Source: Sphingopyxis sp. Root154
Lineage (GTDB): Bacteria; Pseudomonadota; Alphaproteobacteria; Sphingomonadales; Sphingomonadaceae
DNA: 64,000 bases
Assembly (NCBI RefSeq): GCF_001427105.1
Contig: NZ_LMGI01000002.1
Span: 248,001 to 312,000 of the forward strand
Direction: 5' to 3'
This document shows, piece by piece, positions 55,032-64,000 of this stretch. A program made the position numbers and the translations under genes. The stretch's first letter is position 1. Every line of letters starts with the position of its first letter. The notes beneath the pieces are model-generated. The model searched no databases, was not told where the DNA came from, and worked only from the letters and a program-made list of their open reading frames with translations.

Positions 55032-56717
55032 ATGAGATTCGCTGCCGCTGTCGCACTGCTTTTGGCAACCACCACCATCGCCACCGCGCAGGACACCACG
55101 CTCTACCGCGGCGGCCCGATCATCACGATGGACGGTGACACCCCGCAAACCGTCGAGGCGGTCGTCACGACCGGCGACCGCATCACCTTCGCCGGCCCCG
55201 AAAAGCAGGCCCGCAAGGCGGCCGGAAAAGACGCCGCGATCCGCGATCTCAAGGGCGCCACGCTGCTCCCCGGCTTCATCGACGCCCATTCGCATTTCAC
55301 CCTTGCGACGATGATGGCGGGCGGGCTCGACCTGCGCGATGGCGGCGGGCCCCCAGTCGCCGACATCGCTGGCCTGCAAGGCGCGATCCGCGATCATATC
55401 GCCGCGCGCGCGCTCCCCAAGGATGGCTGGGTGGTTGTCTGGCAATATGACCATGAAACGCTCGCGGAAAAGCGGCACATCACCCGCGCCGAACTCGACG
55501 CAGTGGCGAGCGACCGGCCGATCGTCGTCTTTCACGTTTCGCTGCACGGCGCCGTCGCGAACAGCGCCGCGCTGGCCGCCGCGGGTATCGACGAAAGCAC
55601 CCCCGTTCCCCCCGGCGCGATGATCTTGCGCGACGACGCGGGCAAGCTGAACGGCGTCCTGCTCGAAAAGGCGATGTATCTCCTCTTCGCCAAACTGCCG
55701 CAGCCCAGTGCCGAGCAGAAGCTCGCGGCGCTCGACGCGGCGCAGAGCCGCTATTTCGCCGAGGGCTATACCCACGCGCAGGACGGCGCGACGCAGCGCG
55801 CCGACCTCGCCTTCCTGACCAGCCCCGCGGCGCGCGATCGGCTCAAGATCGACCTCGCCCTGCTCCCCGTCTACACCGAGCTCGACGCGCTGCTCGCGGG
55901 CCCCGACCGCAAGTTCGGCGTCTATCAGGACCATGTGAAATTGCAGGGGATCAAGTTCATCCTCGACGGATCGGTGCAGGCGCGCACCGGCTATTTCACG
56001 CGCGATTATGCGCGCGGCAGCCCCGCCGGCGATCATCCCTGGCACGGTCATCCCGGCATGTCGGACACGGAGTTTCTTGGGCTGGCGCGCAAGGCGAACG
56101 GCCGCGGCTGGCAGCTCTTCGTCCACGCCAATGGCGACGCTGCGATCGACATGGCGATCAAGGGCTTCGACGCGCTCGGCATCAAGGCCGCCGACAACCG
56201 CCGCCCGATCGTCATCCACTCGCAGTTCCAGCGCCGCGACCAGCTTCCGGCCTACGCCCGCATCGGCGTCGGCCCCGCCTATTTCTCGAACCACGTCTGG
56301 TATTGGGCCGACGTCCACCGCACCAACTTTCCGGGGGAGGTCGTCGATTTCATCAGCCCCTTCCGCTCGGCGCGCGCCGCGGGGCTCATCGCATCGAACC
56401 ACAGCGATTACAGCGTCACCCCGCTCGACACGCGCTTCATGCTCTGGACCTCGATGGCGCGCGTCTCGCCCACCGGCGTCGTGAGTGGCGCTAGCGAGCG
56501 CATGAACGCTTACGAAGCGCTACAAGCGCTTACCACCGGCCCCGCGTGGCAGGTCTTCGAGGAAGACCGCAAAGGCCGCATTAAGCCCGGCCTGCTCGCC
56601 GATTTCGTCATCCTCGACAAGAACCCGTTGGCGACGCCGGTGGACGCCATCAAGGACATCCGCGTCCTCTCGACGATCAAGGAAGGGAGGACGGTGTGGC
56701 AGGCGGCTCCACGCTAG
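55032..56717 (+). CDS. Exported amidohydrolase, YtcJ-like
   Basis: A 561-residue metal-dependent amidohydrolase with a signal peptide ('FAAAVALLLATTTIATAQ'). Metal ligands include 'GFIDAHSHFTLATM' (HxH), a central His region near 'VIHSQFQRRDQLP', and 'IASNHSDYSVTPLD' (His/Asp). The C-terminal 'GRIKPGLLADFVILDKNPL' is the family's second beta domain. YtcJ-type enzymes act on amide or cyclic substrates that are mostly unknown. Its last 41 bases overlap the convergent gene at 56677. Confidence 0.88.
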   Translation: MRFAAAVALLLATTTIATAQDTTLYRGGPIITMDGDTPQTVEAVVTTGDRITFAGPEKQARKAAGKDAAIRDLKGATLLPGFIDAHSHFTLATMMAGGLDLRDGGGPPVADIAGLQGAIRDHIAARALPKDGWVVVWQYDHETLAEKRHITRAELDAVASDRPIVVFHVSLHGAVANSAALAAAGIDESTPVPPGAMILRDDAGKLNGVLLEKAMYLLFAKLPQPSAEQKLAALDAAQSRYFAEGYTHAQDGATQRADLAFLTSPAARDRLKIDLALLPVYTELDALLAGPDRKFGVYQDHVKLQGIKFILDGSVQARTGYFTRDYARGSPAGDHPWHGHPGMSDTEFLGLARKANGRGWQLFVHANGDAAIDMAIKGFDALGIKAADNRRPIVIHSQFQRRDQLPAYARIGVGPAYFSNHVWYWADVHRTNFPGEVVDFISPFRSARAAGLIASNHSDYSVTPLDTRFMLWTSMARVSPTGVVSGASERMNAYEALQALTTGPAWQVFEEDRKGRIKPGLLADFVILDKNPLATPVDAIKDIRVLSTIKEGRTVWQAAPR

Positions 56718-57486
56718 CAGGGGCGCTCGCCGGTTCCATCGCGGACCCGGAAGACGGGACCTCGACTGCCGGCTGTCCCGGCTTCGACAGATAGGCTGCG
56801 GCGCCTGCGGTCCGGCCGCGTCCCGCCTTGCCATCGATGCGATTGACCAGCCCTCCCAGATTGTTGCCGAAGGTGCCGCCATAGACGAACGCCGGCTGCA
56901 CCAGCGGCCTTACCGCAAGCCATGCCGGGATCACGAGATCATCTGTACCACGAGGACGAACCGTCAGCCGGTTCGGCACCGGTTCGACACTCGCGCCGAA
57001 CAAGGCCATTCCAAGGACGTTGCCGGTATTCATCCTTGTATCGGGATTGTCCGATTCCTCGCGTTGCGGCACGAAGACGCCAAGATCGACAAGCTCGCCC
57101 GCATGGACATCGAAATGATAGCTGCCGAGCGAAAAGCTGGTGTCGGCCGATCCCATCTGCGAATCGCTTCCTCCCGTTCCCGCGATCACCCAGGTCCCCG
57201 GATCGACCTCGATCAGATAGAGCCGCCGCTTGCCGTCTTTCGCGACCGGGTCCCTCCGAGCCAGCAGGTTCTCGCGGGTCTGTTTCGTCACCGGATCATA
57301 GGGCGCAAAGATCACACCCGTCACCAGGCGGTTATTGCCCATCATCTGGAATTCGACCGGTTCGATCTGGACGAGCAGATAGGCTTTCTCGGTCTTCATC
57401 TGATCGGCCGACTTGATCTTCGCCCCGGCGGGCGGGGCCAGCGTCAACAGCCCGGCTGCCAGCAACGCGCGCATCATCCCTGTCAT
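56677..57486 (-). CDS. Exported protein of unknown function (269 aa)
   Basis: A 269-residue product with a signal peptide ('RALLAAGLLTLAPPAGA'). The mature part is beta-rich ('YLIEVDPGTWVIAGTGG', 'SYHFDVHAGELVDLGVFVPQR') and ends in a Pro/Ser/Ala-rich tail. No family is recognised. The stop lies inside the 3' end of the convergent amidohydrolase gene (41-base overlap). The start overlaps the stop of the upstream gene by 4 bases, so these two form an operon. Confidence 0.7.
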   Translation of the reverse strand: MTGMMRALLAAGLLTLAPPAGAKIKSADQMKTEKAYLLVQIEPVEFQMMGNNRLVTGVIFAPYDPVTKQTRENLLARRDPVAKDGKRRLYLIEVDPGTWVIAGTGGSDSQMGSADTSFSLGSYHFDVHAGELVDLGVFVPQREESDNPDTRMNTGNVLGMALFGASVEPVPNRLTVRPRGTDDLVIPAWLAVRPLVQPAFVYGGTFGNNLGGLVNRIDGKAGRGRTAGAAAYLSKPGQPAVEVPSSGSAMEPASAPASVEPPATPSSLP

Positions 57487-57947
57487 TCGTACATTTCCTT
57501 GCCCTGCGGCGTCGCGCCCGACGCGAGCGCGAACCATTTATCGATGCGCTCCGCCATATCTTCGGTCTTTTCGATCGTCTTCCACTCGGCCTTGTCCATC
57601 TCGAACCGGCGATAGCCCTTGTCGGCGAGGCAGATGCGCTCGACCTGCCATTGCAGCCGCCGGTTCTCGCTACCCGCCATGAGCCCCACTAGCAGACCAG
57701 CGATTCCCGCCGCTGCGGCCGACTGCCCCATCGTCAGATTCCGGTTCTGCCATATCTGCTGGTTCATCGCGGTGGTGTCGGGCGAAATGCGCGCGACCCC
57801 GCCAGCCAGCGCGTCGCATGCCAGCCGGTCCTCCAGATAGACCTGCCGGTCGACGCCAGGCTTGTTGAAAAAATAATAGTCGCGCGCGGCTGCGGGCGAC
57901 GACGCCAGCGTCGCGATCGGTACAGCGATACACAATAGCGATTTCAT
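57483..57947 (-). CDS. Exported protein with glycine-zipper-like segment
   Basis: A 154-residue product with a signal peptide ('LLCIAVPIATLASSPAAA'). It contains a hydrophobic Ala/Gly-rich stretch at residues 74-92 ('GQSAAAAGIAGLLVGLMAG'), which could insert in a membrane, and two Cys. No recognised family. Operon partner of the 56677 gene. Confidence 0.7.
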   Translation of the reverse strand: MKSLLCIAVPIATLASSPAAARDYYFFNKPGVDRQVYLEDRLACDALAGGVARISPDTTAMNQQIWQNRNLTMGQSAAAAGIAGLLVGLMAGSENRRLQWQVERICLADKGYRRFEMDKAEWKTIEKTEDMAERIDKWFALASGATPQGKEMYE

Positions 57948-58045
57948 CGACGCCCCCCGGCCTCATCCTCTGCGCTGAATGCGCCGTACCGGGCGATTCC
58001 GCAAGCCGGATTATCGTCCGATTTCGGTGCCTTGCCCGTGCAGAA

Positions 58046-59377
58046 TCAGGGGACAGCGCGCCGCGCCGAAACCTCGGCCAGCATCGCGTCCAGCGCCGCG
58101 CGATCATACCATCGCCCATTCGCCATCACGCCCAGCGGAGCCCGCAAAGTCGCCGGCTTTTCGAGCGGATTGTCGGCGACGAGCAACAGGTCGGCGCGAT
58201 AACCCGGCGCCACGACGCCGAACTTCGCCGTCCCCGGCACCGTCTTCGCGATGAACGCGCCCGGCGTGCGCGTCGCCGCCGACAGCGCCTGCCACGGCGT
58301 CAGCCCGGCACTCAGCATCGCATCGATCTCGCCGTGCAGCGCGAACCCCGGGACCTGCCCCGGGATCGTCGGCGCGTCGCCGCCGGCGATCAGCGGCGCC
58401 CCGGCGTCGGCCATCGCCTTCACGAAGCGCGCCTCGAACGTCACGCGCCGCGACAGGTCGACCGCCTTTTTCTGATAGCCCGACCCCGCCCACGCCAGCC
58501 GGTCGGCGGGCGACAGATAGCGCGCCTCGGGCGCCGCCAGATAGGCTTTCACCACCTCGGGCTCGCCGAATTGCGCCGCGATGGTGCGATAGTTGAACAG
58601 GTCCGACGTGACGAACGCGTCATGCACCTTCACCAGCGCGATCGCCTCGGCGATCCACGCGTCGGCGGGCGGCGCGTTCGGGTCGGCTCCGGGCGGTTCG
58701 GGGAAAAAGCCGTAGAAAAATTCCTCGACATGCGCGATCATCGACTGCCCCGCCGCGAGCTGTTTCGCAAGCCCGACCGCCTTCACATTATGCCCGACGA
58801 TCCCGATCCCTTGGCGCTTCGCCTCGTCGGCGAGCGCGGCGAACGCCTCGGCCGACAGGTTCGTATAGACCTTCATGAAGCTGTAGCCGTTGGTCTTCGC
58901 CAGCCGCACGATCGCGCGCGCCTCGTCGGCCGTCCGCACGACGAAATGCCCATATTGCGGGTCGCTGTCGACGACGAAGGCGGTGAAGATCTGCGGCCCC
59001 GGCACCTCGCCCTTGTTCACCGCGATCCGCGTTCGCCGGGCGAACGCGTTGGTCGCCTCGCCCATGTTGAGCATCGTCGTGACGCCATTGGCGAGCAGCA
59101 GCGACAGATCGTCGCGGCTCGTCACATGATTGTGCATATCGGCCAGCCCCGGCACCAGCCACGCGCCTTTGCCGTCGATCACCGGCGTCCCCGCGGGCAG
59201 CTTCGCCATGCGTCCGATGCTCGCGATCACGCCATCGGTAACGATCACCGTCGTGCGCGGGATGACACGCTCGCGGTCCATCGGCACGACATTGACATCG
59301 GTGAAGACGATCGTCTCCGCTCGCGCCGCGAAAACGCAGGCGAGCATCAGCCACAGCGTCAGGAGCGCGCGCAGCAC
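58046..59377 (-). CDS. Exported amidohydrolase
   Basis: A 443-residue amidohydrolase with a signal peptide. Motif 1 'LVPGLADMHNHVTSRDD' (HxH) is intact; the next His is in 'GIVGHNVKAVG' and another in 'SMIAHVEEFFYG'. 'LIAGGDAPTIPGQVPGFALH' supplies the late Asp. This pattern fits imidazolonepropionase-type or prolidase-type amidohydrolases. GTG 59377 was chosen because a signal peptide begins there; TTG 59416 extends into the previous gene. Substrate unknown. Confidence 0.85.
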   Translation of the reverse strand: MLRALLTLWLMLACVFAARAETIVFTDVNVVPMDRERVIPRTTVIVTDGVIASIGRMAKLPAGTPVIDGKGAWLVPGLADMHNHVTSRDDLSLLLANGVTTMLNMGEATNAFARRTRIAVNKGEVPGPQIFTAFVVDSDPQYGHFVVRTADEARAIVRLAKTNGYSFMKVYTNLSAEAFAALADEAKRQGIGIVGHNVKAVGLAKQLAAGQSMIAHVEEFFYGFFPEPPGADPNAPPADAWIAEAIALVKVHDAFVTSDLFNYRTIAAQFGEPEVVKAYLAAPEARYLSPADRLAWAGSGYQKKAVDLSRRVTFEARFVKAMADAGAPLIAGGDAPTIPGQVPGFALHGEIDAMLSAGLTPWQALSAATRTPGAFIAKTVPGTAKFGVVAPGYRADLLLVADNPLEKPATLRAPLGVMANGRWYDRAALDAMLAEVSARRAVP

Positions 59378-59393
59378 CGCCGGCCCGCGCGCG

Positions 59394-59876
59394 TCAGCCG
59401 GTGCAGAAGGTGACAAAGCGCCTTATCACCTGCTTGCCGCCCGCGCTCGCCGCCATGTCCATCGTCCCGCGACCGTCGGTCATGCGCAGCCAGCCATTGG
59501 CCGCAAAAGCGCGGATGAAGGGCGAATCCCCGGCAATTTCGTCCGATGAGAAATAGGGCATCTCGTCGACTTCGGTCGTCCCGATCACGCGCAGCGTTGC
59601 ATCGCCCGACACCAGTTCGATTGCGGTCAGGTCGGGCGAATTGCCCGAGATACCGGCAAAAATCCGGTTGCCGCCCTCTTCGCAGGTGAAGTTCAACGGC
59701 TGATCGTCGGTGCCGTCGACTTCATAGGCAAGGATGGCGCTCGACGCGCGGTCCTCGTCGTTGACGCGCATCGCCCAGTCATAACCGTCGTTCACCGCAG
59801 GCACACCCGCCGCGCTCGCCGCGCCGCTCAGCGCCAGCGCACCACCAACCAGAACCAAAGCCCGTTTCATCATCAT
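59394..59876 (-). CDS. Exported protein of unknown function (160 aa)
   Basis: A 160-residue product with a signal peptide ('ALVLVGGALALSGAASA'), then a mature domain with two Cys ('NFTCEEGGNRIF' and 'VTFCTG'), probably disulfide-linked. Ends 17 bases upstream of the amidohydrolase start on the same strand, so the two may be co-transcribed. No family is recognised. Confidence 0.7.
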   Translation of the reverse strand: MMMKRALVLVGGALALSGAASAAGVPAVNDGYDWAMRVNDEDRASSAILAYEVDGTDDQPLNFTCEEGGNRIFAGISGNSPDLTAIELVSGDATLRVIGTTEVDEMPYFSSDEIAGDSPFIRAFAANGWLRMTDGRGTMDMAASAGGKQVIRRFVTFCTG

Positions 59877-59965
59877 CCGTCCTTCGTCGTCATACCGGCA
59901 TCATTTCAATACCCATGACATCGAAGCAACTGAATTCGCTGTGAACTCGATCACTTGGCGAGCGG

Positions 59966-61432
59966 TCAGCCCAGCGCCTTCTTGAGCAGTTCGTTGACGA
60001 CCTGCGGGTTCGCCTTGCCCTGCATCGCCTTCATCGTCTGCCCGACGAAGAAGCCGAACAAGGCTTCCTTGCCGCCCTTATACTGCTCGACCTTGTCGGC
60101 ATTGGCGGTCAGGATCTTGGCGATTTCGGCTTCGATCGCGCCGGTGTCGCTCGTCTGCTTCAACCCGTCGCGCTCGACGATGACGCCCGCGGCGTCGCCG
60201 CTTTCGAGCATCTTTTCGAACACCGCCTTGGCGATCGTCCCCGAAATCGTGCCATCGGCGACGAGGGCCAGCAGTTCGGCGGCATGCTCGGGCGAAACCG
60301 GCGAATCCGAAATATCGCGGCCCATGCGGTTCAAGGCGCCAAACAATTCGCTCGTCACCCAGTTCGCCGCCGCGACGGGTTTCGCGCCCGCATCGAGCAA
60401 CGTATCGAACCAGCGCGCCGCCTCGACCTCGGCGGTCAGAACATCGGCGTTATACGGCGAAATCCCCGCCGCCAGATAGCGCGCGCGCTTGGCGTCGGGC
60501 AGTTCGGGCAGGCTGTCGCGGCACTCGGCGAGAAAGTCATCGTCGAGGATCAGCGGCAGCAAATCGGGATCGGGGAAGTAGCGATAGTCATGCGCATCTT
60601 CCTTCGACCGCATCGACCGCGTCTCGTTGCGGTCGGGATCGTAAAGCCGCGTTTCCTGCACCACCGTGCCGCCGCTTTCGATCAGTTCGACCTGACGCTT
60701 CGCCTCGCCTTCGATCACCGCCATCACGAAGCGCACCGAATTGACGTTCTTCGTCTCGGTCCGCGTGCCGAATTCGTCGCCGGGCTTGCGCACGCTGACA
60801 TTGACGTCGGCGCGCATCGAGCCCTCTTCCATATTGCCGTCGCACGACCCGACATAGCGCAGGATCGAACGCAGTTTGCGCACGTATGCGCCGGCCTCGG
60901 CGGGCGAACGCATGTCGGGGCGCGAGACGATCTCCATCAGCGCGACACCCGAGCGGTTGAGGTCGACGTACGACATCGTCGGATGCTGGTCGTGCATCAG
61001 CTTGCCGGCGTCCTGCTCGACATGGATGCGCTCGACGCCGATTGCCTTGTCGGTCGGAATCCCGGCCTTTTCATCGGCTGCGATCGTCAGCGAACCCTCG
61101 CCTACAATCGGATGATAAAGCTGCGAAATCTGGTAACCCTGCGGCAGATCGGCATAAAAATAATTCTTGCGGTCGAACCGCGAATATTTGTTGATCTGCG
61201 CCTCGATCGCCATGCCCGTGCGCACCGCCTGGCGGATGCACTCACGGTTCGGCACCGGCAGCATCCCCGGCATCGCGGCGTCGACCAGCGACACCTGCGT
61301 GTTCGGCTCGGCCCCGAACGCCGTCGCGGCGCCCGAGAACAGCTTGGCGTTCGAGGTAACCTGCGCATGGACCTCAAGGCCGATTACGACCTCCCACTCG
61401 CCGGTTTCGCCCTTGATGCGATAATCGCTCAT
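59966..61432 (-). CDS. gatB: Glu-tRNA(Gln)/Asp-tRNA(Asn) amidotransferase subunit B
   Basis: A 488-residue GatB, which with GatA and GatC converts Glu-tRNA(Gln) to Gln-tRNA(Gln). N-terminal '[19 protein letters not shown]' and '[14 protein letters not shown]' are the family signatures; the C-terminal Yqey-like domain ends '[15 protein letters not shown]'. The start follows the gatA stop by 1 base (TAAAATG). Confidence 0.97.
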   Translation of the reverse strand: MSDYRIKGETGEWEVVIGLEVHAQVTSNAKLFSGAATAFGAEPNTQVSLVDAAMPGMLPVPNRECIRQAVRTGMAIEAQINKYSRFDRKNYFYADLPQGYQISQLYHPIVGEGSLTIAADEKAGIPTDKAIGVERIHVEQDAGKLMHDQHPTMSYVDLNRSGVALMEIVSRPDMRSPAEAGAYVRKLRSILRYVGSCDGNMEEGSMRADVNVSVRKPGDEFGTRTETKNVNSVRFVMAVIEGEAKRQVELIESGGTVVQETRLYDPDRNETRSMRSKEDAHDYRYFPDPDLLPLILDDDFLAECRDSLPELPDAKRARYLAAGISPYNADVLTAEVEAARWFDTLLDAGAKPVAAANWVTSELFGALNRMGRDISDSPVSPEHAAELLALVADGTISGTIAKAVFEKMLESGDAAGVIVERDGLKQTSDTGAIEAEIAKILTANADKVEQYKGGKEALFGFFVGQTMKAMQGKANPQVVNELLKKALG

Positions 61433-61433
61433 T

Positions 61434-62915
61434 TTACCACCACTTCTCCGCGCGGGCGTTGAAGCCCGCCCGCTCTTCAATTGCCAGCCCGGCGTTCAGC
61501 ACGCCCTGCTCGTCAAACGCCTTACCGATGATCTGCAGCCCCAGCGGCAGCCCTTCGCGGTTCAGCGCCGCGGGGACCGACATCGCGGGCAGTCCGGCGA
61601 GGCTCGCAGGCACTGCGAACACGTCGTTGAGGTACATCGCCAGCGGATCGGCCATCTTCTCGCCCAGCCCGAACGCCGCCGACGGCGCGGTCGGCGCGAG
61701 GATCACGTCGCACACCCCGAACGCCTGTTCGAAATCGCGTGCAATCAGCGTCCTAACCTTTTGTGCCTGCGTGTAATAAGCGTCGTAAAAGCCCGCCGAG
61801 AGCACATAGGTACCGATCATGATGCGGCGCTTGACCTCGGGCCCGAAGCCGTCGGCGCGCGTCGCGGCGTACATGTCCTGCAACCCCGCACCGTCGGGCA
61901 GGTCGCGCAAACCGTATCGCACGCCGTCATAGCGCGCGAGGTTCGACGACGCTTCGGCGGGCGCGATGATATAATAGGCCGGCAGCGCATATTTGGTGTG
62001 CGGCAGGCTGATCTCGACCACGTCCGCGCCTGCATCCTTCAGCATCGCGATGCCGGCATCCCACATCGCGTCGATGTCGGGGTCGATGCCCTCCAATCGA
62101 TATTCCTTGGGAATACCGACCGTCTTGCCCTTGAGATCGCTCGACAAAGCCGCTTCCCAATTGGGCACCGCCATATCGAGACTCGTCGCATCCTTCGGAT
62201 CGAAGCCCGCCATATTCTCGAGCATGATCGCGCAATCCCTGACGTCGCGCGCCATCGGCCCCGCCTGATCGAGCGAGCTCGCGAACGCCACGATCCCCCA
62301 GCGCGAGCAGCGGCCATAGGTCGGCTTGATCCCCGAAATGCCAGTAAAGGCAGCGGGCTGGCGGATCGAGCCGCCGGTGTCGGTCCCCGTCGCCGCGGGG
62401 CACAGCCGCGCCGCGATCGCGGTCGAGCTGCCGCCCGACGACCCGCCCGGCGCGAGCGCGGCATTGCCGCCGTCGTTGCGCTTCCACGGGCTGATCACAT
62501 TGCCGAAATAGCTCGTCTCGTTCGACGACCCCATCGCGAACTGGTCGAGGTTCAGCTTGCCGAGCATGCCGCAACCCGCGTCCCACAGCTTCGCGGACAC
62601 CGTCGATTCATAGCGCGGGACGAAGCCTTCGAGCATGTGGCTCGCCGCGGTCGTCTGGACGCCGTTCGTCGCGAACAGGTCCTTCATCCCGATCGGCACG
62701 CCCGACAGCGGCTTCAGCGTCCCCGCCGCACGGTCGGCATCGGCCGCCTTCGCCGCGGCGAGCGCATGCTCGGGCGTCTCGACGATAAACGCATTGAGCA
62801 GCTTCGCGCCCGCGACATTGGCATTGAACGCCTCTGCCACTTCGACGGCGCTAAAATCGCCCGCGCGGTGCCCGTCGCGGATCTGCGCGACAGTAAGATT
62901 CGTAAGGTCGGTCAT
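61434..62915 (-). CDS. gatA: Glu-tRNA(Gln) amidotransferase subunit A
   Basis: A 493-residue amidase-signature enzyme that releases ammonia for the GatB reaction. The catalytic Lys is in '[14 protein letters not shown]' and the Ser-cis-Ser in '[14 protein letters not shown]' and '[14 protein letters not shown]'. It overlaps gatC by one base (TAATG) and is followed directly by gatB. Confidence 0.97.
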   Translation of the reverse strand: MTDLTNLTVAQIRDGHRAGDFSAVEVAEAFNANVAGAKLLNAFIVETPEHALAAAKAADADRAAGTLKPLSGVPIGMKDLFATNGVQTTAASHMLEGFVPRYESTVSAKLWDAGCGMLGKLNLDQFAMGSSNETSYFGNVISPWKRNDGGNAALAPGGSSGGSSTAIAARLCPAATGTDTGGSIRQPAAFTGISGIKPTYGRCSRWGIVAFASSLDQAGPMARDVRDCAIMLENMAGFDPKDATSLDMAVPNWEAALSSDLKGKTVGIPKEYRLEGIDPDIDAMWDAGIAMLKDAGADVVEISLPHTKYALPAYYIIAPAEASSNLARYDGVRYGLRDLPDGAGLQDMYAATRADGFGPEVKRRIMIGTYVLSAGFYDAYYTQAQKVRTLIARDFEQAFGVCDVILAPTAPSAAFGLGEKMADPLAMYLNDVFAVPASLAGLPAMSVPAALNREGLPLGLQIIGKAFDEQGVLNAGLAIEERAGFNARAEKWW

Positions 62916-63217
62916 TATTCGATCACCTTGGGCACGCCAAAGAAGCCGTGCATCGCCGCCGGCGCATTCGCCAGCACATCGTCGCGGCGGCCGCCGCCGG
63001 TCAGCGGGTCGGCATCGACGACATCGTCGCGCAGCCGCAGCGTGTTCGGGATCACCGCCGTCATCGGCTCGACCCCGGTCACATCGACCTCGCCGAGTTG
63101 CTCGACCCAGCCCAGAATCCCGTTCAATTCGCCTTCCATCGCGGCCGCTTCGGCATCGCTGATCGCGATGCGCGCCAACGACGCAATTTTCCTCACTGTT
63201 GCCTGATCGATTGACAT
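62915..63217 (-). CDS. gatC: Glu-tRNA(Gln) amidotransferase subunit C
   Basis: A 100-residue GatC scaffold. '[20 protein letters not shown]' and the C-terminal '[15 protein letters not shown]' match the family. First gene of gatC-gatA-gatB. Confidence 0.96.
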   Translation of the reverse strand: MSIDQATVRKIASLARIAISDAEAAAMEGELNGILGWVEQLGEVDVTGVEPMTAVIPNTLRLRDDVVDADPLTGGGRRDDVLANAPAAMHGFFGVPKVIE

Positions 63218-63304
63218 GATCGCCCTAACTTTAACGAAGCCGCGCCGCTAGCATCCCCGTTCCGACGCTTCAAGGTGTGGCCAGCCAAACTCGCCAAAAA
63301 CCTT

Positions 63305-63373
63305 CGTCATCCCTGCGAAAGCGGGCCCCCCCAGCGCGGGGCGAACCGGGTTCCCGCTTTCGCGGGAATGACG
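63305..63373. repeat. REP-like inverted repeat upstream of gatC
   Basis: The left arm 'cgtcatccctgcgaaagcgg' and the right arm, 'cccgctttcgcgggaatg' plus 'acg' at 63371-63373, pair around a GC-rich centre. Confidence 0.85.
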
Positions 63374-63398
63374 AGGAAAAAATCGTTCGCGCAGCTAC

Positions 63399-64000
63399 TT
63401 ATTCGAATGCCCCCGATTCCGGCACGCCATCTACCAATATGCGGCGTTGCTGCACCGTCTCCACGTCGATCCGCGCCTTCGACAGATCGACGTCCTGCTT
63501 TTTCGCCGGCGCGGCCTTGGCCCAATCGCCCTGCACCCACTGCCCCGCGTCATTCTGCGTCACAAAATCGAAATTGAGCGACTCGCCCGGCGCATTTTGG
63601 CCCAGCACACCGATCCTCCTGTCATCGAGCCACACCGCGACGCACGCTTTCGCGCGGCTGCACATATAGCTCGCCGCAACGCGCTCCAGCGCCTCGGCAG
63701 GCAGCGGGCGACCCGCCGGAACGACGCGCAGCCGCTCGGCAAAGGGCTTGAGCAACGTCGGCCCATCCGGCCCAGTCAAATCCCAGCGATTCTTCGCTTC
63801 CAGCGCCGCTTTCGCTGCATCGGCGCGCGCCTTGTACGGCGATCTTTCCAGCTCTTTCAACGCTGCCCGCCCGCTCGGCCCGAAATCATAGGCCAGCGCC
63901 GCCCAGTCAAATTTCTCGACCGGCGTCGCCCCCGATTTCAGCCGCGCCAGCTGGTCGCGCGTCGAAATCGCCCCGAAATCGAGGATGGGCAGCGCGAGGA
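63399..64000 (-). CDS. DUF4153-type membrane protein, C-terminal part only
   Basis: The frame runs off the window edge; the last 200 codons are present. Visible in the edge part is 'ILDFGAISTRDQLARL' followed by 'KFDWAALAYDFGPSGRAAL'. This is the C-terminal soluble module of DUF4153-type sphingomonad membrane proteins. The membrane segments would be upstream. 'SYMCSRAKACVAVWLDDRR' includes two Cys. Reading by family memory, so moderate confidence. Confidence 0.65.
   Translation of the reverse strand, partial: LALPILDFGAISTRDQLARLKSGATPVEKFDWAALAYDFGPSGRAALKELERSPYKARADAAKAALEAKNRWDLTGPDGPTLLKPFAERLRVVPAGRPLPAEALERVAASYMCSRAKACVAVWLDDRRIGVLGQNAPGESLNFDFVTQNDAGQWVQGDWAKAAPAKKQDVDLSKARIDVETVQQRRILVDGVPESGAFE

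Overview
The window reads as chromosomal DNA of a high-GC alphaproteobacterium, most likely a sphingomonad (Sphingopyxis/Sphingomonas group). The grounds are codon use, the bolA / J-domain gene / cobS neighbourhood, the gatCAB and trigger-factor loci, and the many 'cgtcattcccgcgaaagcggg'-type palindromes between genes. Genus placement is inference from gene style, not from a marker gene.

Layout. 1-25956 is core chromosome: a truncated DnaJ-class chaperone; pdxH-phzF; a serine hydrolase; an AraC-type regulator with palindromes at its promoter and a possible small RNA beside it; an epoxide-hydrolase-like protein; a tightly overlapping bolA-cupin-pirin-exported protein operon; a divergent J-domain gene leading to cobS and a lipoprotein hydrolase; an MFS transporter; cobT; two tandem paralogous exported proteins; an acetolactate synthase / aldehyde dehydrogenase pair; an LpxH-like phosphoesterase with a glycosyltransferase; a TonB-receptor-like outer-membrane protein; and guaA.

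25957-50585 is an accessory island between guaA and tRNA-Tyr, with its tyrosine integrase next to the tRNA 3' end. The left half is defence cargo. It holds a three-gene operon encoding a SIR2-type NADase, a small protein and a zinc-hook SMC/Rad50-like ATPase, which matches a Lamassu system with a Sir2 effector. It also holds a Vsr / C5-methyltransferase / Eco29kI-type restriction operon convergent with a Z1-domain ATPase, a second Eco29kI-type nuclease, and an HNH endonuclease. The right half is mobilisation and maintenance: a TraA relaxase-helicase with a recognisable oriT, TraC- and TraD-like accessory proteins, a fused MNT-HEPN protein with a small Cys-rich protein, an ArdC antirestriction protein, an AlpA-like regulator, DUF736, a ParB-like protein and the integrase. 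No type IV secretion or coupling protein gene is visible, so it looks like an integrative mobilisable element that borrows a transfer machine.

50586-64000 returns to core genes: tRNA-Tyr, an rlmB-type rRNA methyltransferase, a 2Fe-2S ferredoxin, a 3-methyladenine DNA glycosylase, trigger factor with an unusual His-rich and Lys/Ala-rich tail, tRNA-Leu, two amidohydrolases, exported proteins of unknown function, gatC-gatA-gatB, and the end of a DUF4153-type membrane protein cut by the window edge.
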